A DNA stretch of 64,000 nt from Apteryx mantelli (taxonomy: Eukaryota > Chordata > Aves > Apterygiformes > Apterygidae): positions 26,370,001 to 26,434,000 of the forward strand of contig NC_089981.1 of the NCBI RefSeq assembly GCF_036417845.1, given 5' to 3'. The position numbers and the translations under genes were made by a program. Positions 55,201 to 64,000 of this stretch are shown here, in pieces (within the stretch, counting starts at the first letter, position 1; the number at the start of each line of letters is the position of its first letter). The notes below the pieces were generated by a model. That model had not been told where the DNA came from. It was given only the letters and a program-made list of their open reading frames with translations, and made no database searches.

Positions 55201-58200
55201 ATGGATAAATATCTTCCCAACTCTAAAGTATTTTCATATATGCAAAACTGATAGTAATAAAAGTAACTTAATGCTATAATAAGCCACTCTACTTATGTAA
55301 ACACTATTTTTTGAAAATCGTATCACAACCACTATTTAACGTGCTAATTTCATGTAAAACCAACAGGCCATCCAGTGGGCTGAACCAGGGCAGAGAAGCC
55401 AGGAACTCAACTGCTAGCCATAGTTATGGCACTGACTCAGTTTTTGCCTACAGCAAGTACTGAAGCCCACACTTTCAACACTGACATCTGTTTTTTAATC
55501 CATTTTGTAGACTATATAAATAATCTTTCTAAAGTTGCTTACCTATGACTTCTAGTGACACGAAAAATGGTGGAGATGGTGATTGTCAGTTTAGGCCCCA
55601 GGTGCAATACATTGTTAAATCTTTAAGACTTTTTCCCTTGCTACTCAGGAAAATGTTACATAAAATGCCCAAGCTGAACTGAATCAACTGAGGCGTAAGT
55701 AAACATGTCATCTACCAAACCTCATGTGAGGGAGCAGTAATCTCTAGCAGAGGTTTGGGATAGGCAACTGGAGCTGTAACATCTGAAACTCTCTCTGCAA
55801 CAGGCAGCAGAGCTTATCTGTCAAAAGCCCTAATCATACTAAGTGCCACTGGATTTGTTGACTTTCAGTGGGATTTGTTCTCGTAGGCGATTTCAGTTCC
55901 CTCAGAAATACCAACCTCTGTAATTACACAGTCACATAAAATAGGAAAGATTGGATTATATCACACTATGTTCTTCACATCTATCTAGTGTCACATACTG
56001 CCCAGTAAGGAAGGTTATCTACTGCCCATCAGGCAGTTTTATTTCAGACTGTGCATAGGTTATCTTCATTGTATCCATCTGACAAAATAAGAAAAACGAA
56101 CAAAAAAAGTAAGTACCAGGAAGAACTAAAAATCAGAGAAGACCAAAATGGGTAAACAAACAAAAAAAATCACAATCCTTGCAGCTAATTTTGCAAACAT
56201 GGGATTTCCAGTAGTATTTTGAGGAACCCAACTGTTTACACAATCTCTCCTATAATGAGTAAGTTGGAAATACGTCTATTAGAATAGCAAATAATAACCT
56301 AGTGAAGACAAAGTTACTGGATTTAGACATACTATAGTCCAAGACTATATCATCAAGACTACCTCTATAAAAGCAGCTAAGACGTGTCAGCCTTTAGAGT
56401 GTGACAGTCAAAACTGTGAGTCACTGAACACATTCTATTCTGACATGTATTAGAGGAGATGAACCAGGCCCACTGCAAAATCTGACATTAAGTCAGCTGC
56501 AAGAGAAAACTCAGAGTGATTCTCAAATGCAGCAACTGGAGGGAAGAGTGACAAGAGGGTGGATGAGAGGAAAACTGGGGTTTCAGGTTTTGCTCCACTG
56601 AATATTTTACTATTAAGAATTCAGCCCACTCTCAGCCTTTTATCAGCTACCTTCAGCAGCTCCCCACTTTTTTTGAAATCCATTCCTAGATGCCCATCCC
56701 TTCACAGGCATTTGGGGGGAATCTACAAATCTGAATCAGGGATATGGTTTCTTCTACAAGGACTAGGCGCTGTCAAGTCAACACATGATCACAGTGTTGC
56801 AGAAGAGAAGCAATATTTGCATTTTAAGAGGAGGACCCATGTCAATTTGGTCATTGTCATAGTGGTACGTAATGCACAGCATACATCCTTGTGCACTGCC
56901 ATGGGAGCCTTGCTCTTCCCTATTATTATTTCTCCTAAAGCTATGCAATTTCATAGAAATATAAATTATGTGTTATGATTCTGCCTAGCTGGAATTAATA
57001 ATTCCCTGGTTGCTTTCTTATGGATAGATGGACAGAGCTGAAAATAAGGTGATTCCAGAAAAGGCCATGTAGCACACCTAGATGAAAAGGCAGAAAGACT
57101 CTACCGATGTCAGAAATCAAACAGACTCGTTTTTCCAAATTAGCTAAGCACCACAGTGCTAGAGGGATAAACAAATAATTGTTTGTAACATATATATGCA
57201 GAACTAATCATAAAAATAGTGCTATACAACTGAACAGATACTGCAGTCGATAAAGAAAGCCAATATCCTAAGCTTTCAGGGAAAATGAAAAAATAAAACT
57301 GCTCTGGGTAGTAAGAATTAAAGAAAAAAAAAAAGCCCAGAGTAAGAGCTAGAAGAATGAAATACTCAGCAGAAAAGAGAGCCACCAATGTACTTGCATG
57401 AACAGAAAAATACAATTGAAACAGAAAAGAAGCAGGCTGTCTGCCAGCAACCTTGATCTTGATCCCACTGAAATTAATCACAAATTCCTATCGACTTCAG
57501 TGGAACAGGGCTGGACATTTGAATTGTATTGAGCTACGGGCTTTGAAAGATGACTACAAAATGCAGCTAAAGGCTTGTTTTAGCAACATTAAACACAGCA
57601 TTAGCACACCTATTTTATATCACGTTTTTAATATAAATATGAAAATTTCCTTATCATGCACCTAACTACTATTGCCCAGAAAACAGCATAGCTCAGGTAG
57701 TGATGACTCTACCACCTTCTATCAAAGAAACAAATATTTTTTAGAGCAGTAGAACCCAATGACAAATTTTCAAAGACTGAGATACGCAAACTCATATAAT
57801 GGTATATAGTGTCTGCACATACATAAACCCAGCAGATTATCTGAAGCAAGACAGTATAACACTGTAAATCTCATGTTGCACATTTACACTTGCCAAACCC
57901 GTGTGTACTATCAAGGGAAATATAATCATAATTCCAAACTTATAGAATATGCAAATAAGCCTACCTATTCATAAAATTTGACCCACACCTGCTGTATCTG
58001 ATATGGAAGTAATTAATTCTGTGTGAGATACAGCTCAGACATGTAGGATGAAAGCAATATTCTCTATAATCACGACTATACTATGACTTCCTATTTTAAT
58101 TCTGTGCTTTGGAGATGTGCACAATCTTCATACAAGGTGCTGCAATTAGAAAAATAGGAAAGAGATACAATAGATCTACTGATCTTCATCTTTCTAAGAA

Positions 58201-58942
58201 TATTCTAAACTTAGGACTGGAAGGAGAATATTACAAATATTAGATCTAAACTATGCAAAGTGCTCCTTCAGCAGTTTGAGCTAGCCATCTAGCGTCTTTC
58301 AGTGTGATTTCACTTCTCTCAAACAGTAACAATCATATTTGTCCATTTTATAAGGCAGTTTAAATACAGAACGTTTAATTCCAGGTATTTTTTCTATTTC
58401 CTTAAAAACGATTTACACAGATGTTTATTAATTGTAATAAGTCTTTTCTGAGATGTTATAATGTTCGAAATAGGCAGAAACAGAGACTATTCTTCTGCTG
58501 TATTTTCTGTTTGGAAACACCAGAAATATCAAAGTTAGCTCCTCCCTGTTTTTTTGGGGAAGATCTGCTGCATGGATACTGTAACATACGATGCCTTAAC
58601 CAAGGATCAAAGTCAATTAATCTACATTTAACACATCTCCATCAGAATGTCAGTCCTGTGAGCTAAACTGGTATTAGGACACCTAAAAAATGGCAGAAGT
58701 TGAGAAGCAAGCGCAAAAAACCCTTTCAGCTCATGAAGCTTAACTATAACTCTGGCTGTGGTGACAATGTCCTTTCATTAAGTCACCAATTCTCTAGATC
58801 TACATTTCTCATTGAAAACGTGAGCAGAAAACCAAATGAAAAGGGCTAGAGTCTGCAATAGTTTTCCCTTAACATGTCATCTTTCAAATTATAGAAACAC
58901 CTGCACCCTTCTCTTTCCAAATTTGAGTTTTTATCCTTTAAA

Positions 58943-59025
58943 ATACACACACATATATACAGTGTGTATATATGTATATACATAGCATATATACATATAT
59001 GCGTGTGTGTGTATACATATCCATA
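58943..59025. repeat. CA/TATG compound microsatellite
   Basis: ACACAC, TATATA and TATG/CATA units alternate and then reappear as GTGTGT, so the two ends are roughly complementary. Confidence 0.8.
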
Positions 59026-59505
59026 GCATATTTTCCCCTCCCTCATCTTTCAGTAAATGTCTCATTCACACAAGGCAGTAACAGTATTCCTTTCATTATT
59101 CTTTGAGCATTTCTTCTCTTCTGTCAAAGTTGTTCATTAATCCCCATGATTCAGATGTTCCTCCTTGTTTCTATCCATCATTAGCAATATCCAACAGGTT
59201 TCAACCTGGACATGTTGTCCTAATCTTTTGTTAGAGTATATACCACTTACATTCTAACTTCTCAGCATCAGGAGACACCCCTTACTGCCTTTCAAGCAGC
59301 TCTTTAAGACTGCATGTACATATGAGTTTATATAAAAGAGTACTGTTTAACTACCTAAAGGTAGTAGAATCATTTCTTCTCACCCTGTTTAAATTCTTTT
59401 CTTTTGATTCTTGTATTTCTGTTCTCGTACATTTTTCCCACTGCACTTTATCTGCTTTGTTCCCATGATTACAGTTAAAAGTTGGTTCATACAACAGCTT
59501 CTTTT

Positions 59506-59562
59506 TCACAGAATCACAGAATCGCTGAGGTTGGAAGGGACCTCTGGAGATCATCTAGTCCA
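59506..59562 (-). mobile_element. CR1 LINE, 3'-terminal fragment
   Basis: Read on the minus strand it ends CCTCAGCGATTCTGTGATTC TGTGA, preceded by GATGATCTCCAGAGGTCCC: the conserved avian CR1 3' end with its tandem ATTCTGTGA units. Only about 57 bases remain, so it is severely 5'-truncated, as most CR1 copies are. It abuts a (TTAA)n run at 59564-59586. No target-site duplication is evident. Confidence 0.9.
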
Positions 59563-59563
59563 A

Positions 59564-59586
59564 TTAATTAATTAATTAATTAATTT
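59564..59586. repeat. (TTAA)n microsatellite
   Basis: About six TTAA units directly beside the CR1 fragment. Confidence 0.9.
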
Positions 59587-62500
59587 TTTCACCTCCTCAG
59601 CAAACAGAGCATGCCTCAACTGTATGCAGTACAGCATTTGCTGACAGAACCTTTTTTTTTTTTTAAACACTTCAGCTGTTTTATTAAATGAGTCACTCAA
59701 ATGCCGGGAAATACTGTATAGTAGCACAAAATATGAACGTTCAAATGTAAAAGAAGTGAGTATTATTTACCAAGGAACTTTATGTCCAGAAGTAATATGG
59801 CATCAAATCAAATAATTTATATGGCCTGCTCCTACACTTGCTTACTTATGTCATAAGTAGTTTTAAAAGACAACTGTTATTTTTTCTGGTTTCAATGCTT
59901 TCAGTGTTAATAGTTCATTATTTAAACACCTGTGTGCACACACAAATACATAAACATATATTTATACACTACCTGCCTCCAAGAAACTTCTCTATCATTA
60001 TAATTTCAGAAAAATAAATACCAGTGCCTGCAAAGCTATTTTACCAATTGAAAAATACTAGTGCTGTTGAAAAAAAAAATTTGCACAATTTTTTCAATTC
60101 TTTTCTGTAAAGCTAGCTCCTAAAAATGATTTATGAGGCCAATACACAAGCAAAAACTTGTACTGAATTAATGCGTACTTGGACAGAATTCTTATCAACT
60201 TCAAAAGCATTTTTTTTTATTTTACTGGAAAGTCAATAGAGTTTTATACTGATATCACTACAAATACAGCTTCCTGTATCATATGTTCACATATAAAACA
60301 AAACACAATGACACACCTGGAATCTCACAAATACACTTCATAAAAATACAAACAGCAATTCCTCCAACACTGGTGTAAAAAACAACCAGATTTTAAATAT
60401 GCTACTACTTGCGACCAAAATATTGCCTAAACCCTAACCTCAAATTAAAAATTATTTCAATTACTACATCATCACCCACTAATACATATTTTGCTCTAGA
60501 TGATCACAAAAAATTATGCTAAAGTAAACTGGGAGTTCACCAAGACTTCCAGTGGTACTTTTTTTCTCCACTTGGTAAGAATATAGAATATAGCTAACTG
60601 GAATCAGTGTAGAATTATATGGAGCCAGATTTAAAAATATTTAGGCACTTAATAATAGCTGCCTAATGACATTTATTTCCATAAGTTGCTAATTCCCCAA
60701 TTTCTACATGTTTAGGAATCTGAATACCTGTAAGTGTCCTGCTTTTGGTTTATAGAGATAACAAGGCATGAGAAACATGACCATAAAAAGGGCCTAAATA
60801 TTTCCTGAATTACCTATGAGGAGGAAAAATATTTACAATTGAATATGATTCTAACAGAATGTAATTTCTCTCAATATTCCAACTGTCAAATCATGTATAG
60901 TACATATGAACAAATACTGTTCCTGTTGAAATTAACATGAATTTTGCCTCTGATTTCAGTAAGAGCATGATTTGGCTTAAGTGCCTGTCCAGAAGGCTTG
61001 TGTCTAGTATGTATCTCACAGGAGCTTCAAAGAGATTTCTTTTGCTTACAGAGCAAACAAGTAGACAGGAGTACATAATAAGACTAAATAAACACCTTTG
61101 TTGTACAGGAGTTCAAATAAAGGCAACACTGATATGGCCTTTAAAGTTAATAGTAAAGCATGTTATCTTTCTTTTGTAAAATACACATTTGTTTAGTCAG
61201 AATATCACCAGAAGTATGGGTCAATATTTTCACACCTCTGACATTTGATTCAATATAATATTTTACATTTTCATTATCTCAAAGAGCAACCCCCCTCCCA
61301 TTTCATGATTACAGTTGAAGTTATATACATGTCACTTGGGGGCAGCTTTTGACCTGGCTTATATGCACCAATAGTAAATGTTCAGCTATACTATGATTAT
61401 TACATGGCCAAGTTAAGGAAACTTCTCCTTAAAGCAGTCTTATTCTGAAATAATCCATTTTTTCATGGCTTAGTTTTTATTTGATTAGTGGATTTTTCTG
61501 AATATAATTTCACATGCCAAAATAGCAAGCTGCCAAACTTTATTCTAGCATCAAGCCACAAGCAAATTTACATCAGAGGCCTATATTAAATGTCTTTGCT
61601 TCCAAAAGTTAATGGAGGTTTTAGGCGGACCAATGGGGAATTTTAGTATAAAATTTTGTGGGTTTTGGTTTATTTTAATTATCTTTGTTAGAAATGAATG
61701 AGATTCACATTGTTCTGCTACAATACAATTTGTTTAAAGACAGACTTATGTGATGATTTGTATATATATTTATCTTTTCTATTCTAAAATAAAATACTGC
61801 CACTCTCCAAAAGATTACAGTACTGTGTAAAAGGAAAATACATAATCACAGTTAGAAGTTACTGTATGTAATCAGATTAACAGTTTGCTGCCCATGGAGG
61901 ATCTTGCACTGTGACTCTTACAAGATCACCATGTAACAACTGATAGAAGAAGATAAAAGTGGATCTTAAGTGCTCACAGAAATGTGGATTTTCTCTCAAA
62001 TCCTTTTGAGGAGTCTAAGTGATGATTAATAAAAGTTACTCCAAAAACTGGTTCTGAGCAAATTTCAAGTGGCTCTTCAATTCCTATCCAGTCTTTCAAG
62101 TAGGAATTTTCTCCATGCTCACCTTTTTAGTTGAGAGGGATAGTCATTTCAAAATTTGGGGTAGAATTGCTGCAATGTTGAGTCAATAAAGGGCTTTTCT
62201 TGAGAATGGGAGAAAAGAAGGTAACAAACAAAACCTAAACCAACTTCCATCTTGAACTCAAAAACCACGGTGCTTCATTTTTTGTTACTATTATAGTCTA
62301 ATTTTGAAAATGCTCAACATTACATTTCCACAACAAGCACTTACAACTCAAATATAAGAGGCTGTAGCCAATTCCTCCTACAAGCTGACCCAGCCATGTT
62401 ACCAAACCTGAACTCTTTTGAAAGCCATAGCCATGTTCTTTTCAGAAAAGAAAGGAAAGAAAAAAGTTCTCTACAGTCATGAATTCAGCCTTTCCTCTTT

Positions 62501-63192
62501 TACAATATTTTGTGAGCACGGTGGCTAGCCTGACACTACAATATTTTACCTAGTTCCTCCAGTGGTACTATAGTAAGCACGATGCTATATTCTTTTTAGT
62601 AAAACCAGCCTTGGCAGGGACAGGGGAAAATGTAGTCTCCTGGACAAAGCAGTGTAAGTTTTTACTGTGGTTGTGCGATTACCAGCCAATCAAGATTTTG
62701 CCACTGCAAGCTAAGCATTAATTTCTCCTGGTACTTTAAAACTAACCACTTATGCATAACTCAGTGGGCTGCTAAAGCGTTACTTCTCGAAGAACCATTA
62801 ACTCTAGAGGACTGCACTTCAGCATAAAGGCCCGAGGAAATGAAACCTGAGGATTCTCCTAGTGTACAGCAGAGCACAGCTATTCACAGACCCCCTGGTA
62901 CCTCCCAGCCCCCGACACAGCTCGCGGCGCGGGCTGCCGGGCTCTTCTCAATCTGCCTGCCACGGGCTGTGCGGGCGGGCCCGGCCGTGGCGAGCAGCGT
63001 GCGCACCTGTACTTTAGCCCAGGACGCTTTGCGGCAAACTCGGGCCGCATCTTCTCCCCCTATTACTGTTATTACTGTCTTTTTTATTATTATTATTTAT
63101 CTGACAGAAGGGAGAGAGTTTAAATCCCCAGGGGGGAGAGCGCCCGGAGTCCCCTGGCCCTGCAGGGCGAGAGGCCGCCTCAGCCCCCCCGC

Positions 63193-63444
63193 GCGGCCAA
63201 CGGCTCTCCCTGACAGGAGCCCCCCCACACCCTCCCCCGCGCGGCCAACGGTTCTCCCTGACAGGAGCCCCCCCGGGCGGCCAACGGCTCTCCCTGACAG
63301 GAGCCCCTCCCCCCCCCCGCGCGGCCAACGGCTCTCCCTGACAGGAGCCCCTCCCCCCCCCGGCGCGGCCAACGGCTCTCCCTGACAGGAGCCCCTCCCC
63401 TCCCCCCCGCGGCCAGTAGCTCCCCCTGACAGGAGCCCCCCCCC
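63193..63444 (+). repeat. GC-rich minisatellite, six copies of about 44 bp
   Basis: Copies begin at 63193, 63241, 63277, 63321, 63365 and 63409. Each has GCGGCCAACGGCTCTCCCTG followed by ACAGGAGCCCC and a C-rich spacer of variable length. The core contains CTCC...GGAG inverted arms and a TGACAG motif. The last copy is the most diverged (GCCAGTAGCTCC). It sits on the NUCB2 side of the promoter island. Confidence 0.92.
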
Positions 63445-63682
63445 ATGGCGAGGCTTCCGCCCCGTTCCGCGCCCGCGGGGCGCCTCCCACGGGCTGACCC
63501 GGACAAAGCGGGGCCGGCCGGGGGGCACTGCCGCCCCGCACGCAGCCAGCATCAGGGCACATGGGCTCTCCGCCACCCTCGGCCCCGCCACTGCCGCCCC
63601 GGCCGGGAGGGAAGGCGAAGGGCCCTGGCCGAGCCGGCCCGCGCACCGCCCCTCGCCTCAAGCGCAGGGCGGGCGATGCTAC

Positions 63683-63860
63683 CTTTCCCTCGCTTTGGTC
63701 CCGAGGCGGCGGGAGAGGAGCCGCTGCTTCCCAGGGGCGCGACGTCTCCTGGGCGTGGGGCTGGAGAGGGGCGCAGCCCCCGGACGTCCTCCCGCGCCTC
63801 TACGAGGCTCGGCTCCGATCGGCCCCGATCGGCTCGACAGCACGGCACGGCACGGCGGCA
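63683..63860 (-). other. Candidate NUCB2 non-coding exon 1
   Basis: NUCB2 needs a 5' UTR exon. Within the island, AAAG|GTAGCA with the donor just below 63683 is a reasonable minus-strand donor, and the CCAAT boxes at 63933 and 63977 lie at a suitable distance for starts around 63850. Only the donor and spacing support this. Confidence 0.3.
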
Positions 63861-63935
63861 CGGCACAGCAGTGCTCCGGCGGCCCCGGCTCCCGTTGCCA
63901 TAGGGACCGGTCCCGCCCCTCGGCGCGCGGGGATT

Positions 63936-63949
63936 GGTCAGGCCTGACC
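63936..63949. promoter_or_regulatory. Perfect 14-bp palindrome overlapping a CCAAT box
   Basis: GGTCAGGCCTGACC is its own reverse complement: GGTCA and TGACC half-sites spaced by four bases, sharing two bases with the ATTGG box at 63933-63937. It resembles a nuclear-receptor inverted repeat, though the usual oestrogen-type spacing is three. Confidence 0.5.
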
Positions 63950-64000
63950 CCCGACTGGGCTTCGCGGATGGCTCTGATTGGCGCAGCGCGAGAAAATCCA

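Larger units (their letters stand above)
51690..62840 (-). other. NUCB2 5' intron
   Basis: About 11-12 kb of AT-rich DNA between the first coding exon and the CpG island. It contains the CR1 fragment, several microsatellites, the 55.1-kb direct repeat and an unexplained 202-codon plus-strand ORF at 52106-52714. Additional 5' UTR exons could hide here and would not be visible by eye. Confidence 0.55.
62840..64000. promoter_or_regulatory. CpG island at the NUCB2 5' end (likely shared with PIK3C2A)
   Basis: GC content rises from about 62880 and stays very high and CpG-dense to the window end. By synteny PIK3C2A lies divergently beyond 64000, so this is probably a bidirectional promoter. CCAAT boxes on the minus strand (ATTGG at 63933-63937 and 63977-63981) are oriented for NUCB2. 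Sp1-type CCGCCCC boxes are frequent and ACGTC motifs occur at 63739 and 63783. No coding exon was recognised: the long overlapping ORFs here are compositional. Confidence 0.75.

Noticed and set aside
63014-63661. Repeated-peptide ORFs (GSCQGEPLAARG type) on both strands of the CpG island
   Set aside because: They are translations of the 44-bp minisatellite, whose unit length is not a multiple of three and varies between copies; no real coding frame is implied.
1-64000. Endogenous retroviruses, LTRs, other virus-like elements, tRNA genes and CRISPR arrays
   Set aside because: None recognised by eye; short or highly diverged copies could be missed without a repeat-library or tRNA search.

Overview
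The window is vertebrate nuclear DNA, almost certainly from a bird. Genes are split by compact introns, CpG islands mark the promoters, the only recognisable interspersed repeat is a short CR1 3' end carrying the avian ATTCTGTGA tandem terminus, and gene order matches the 11p15.1-type block ABCC8 - KCNJ11 - NCR3LG1 - NUCB2 - (PIK3C2A). I found no tRNA, CRISPR array or recognisable endogenous retrovirus. Species cannot be fixed from the sequence alone.

Layout. 141-278 (+) is the last coding exon of ABCC8 (SUR1). 6362-7564 (+) is the single coding exon of KCNJ11 (Kir6.2), in a CpG island; the two proteins form the KATP channel and lie head to tail as in mammals. 8.2-15.2 kb has no recognisable gene, only one weak TATA-type promoter candidate near 12.6 kb. 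15588-30709 (-) is an immunoglobulin-superfamily gene in the NCR3LG1 (B7-H6) position. It has a signal peptide, IgV, IgC and TM exons. Downstream of the TM exon come six more C-type Ig exons and a 23-codon linker exon, all joined in phase 1. The last Ig exon ends in a stop with no second membrane anchor. Three of the extra Ig exons are broken in this sequence. 34568-51689 (-) is NUCB2 (nucleobindin-2/nesfatin), with eleven coding exons plus an alternative C-terminal exon. 62.85-64.0 kb is a GC-rich island, probably the NUCB2 promoter shared with the divergent PIK3C2A outside the window. It holds a six-copy 44-bp minisatellite.

How the genes relate. ABCC8 and KCNJ11 encode the regulatory and pore subunits of the same channel, which couples ATP to membrane potential in beta cells and neurons. 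NUCB2 encodes a secretory-pathway calcium-binding protein and the precursor of the satiety peptide nesfatin-1. The B7-like gene is unrelated: by family it is a ligand for an activating natural-killer receptor. It is the part of the window most unlike its mammalian counterpart.

Most noteworthy: (1) the V-C-TM gene followed by an Ig-exon train. The TM exon runs into an in-frame stop just past its donor. Skipping the three broken exons would still leave an open secreted frame. (2) A NUCB2 donor that overlaps the short-form stop and joins in frame to a second C-terminal exon. (3) A longer extracellular turret in Kir6.2. (4) The minisatellite and an NF-Y/palindrome cluster in the NUCB2-side island.
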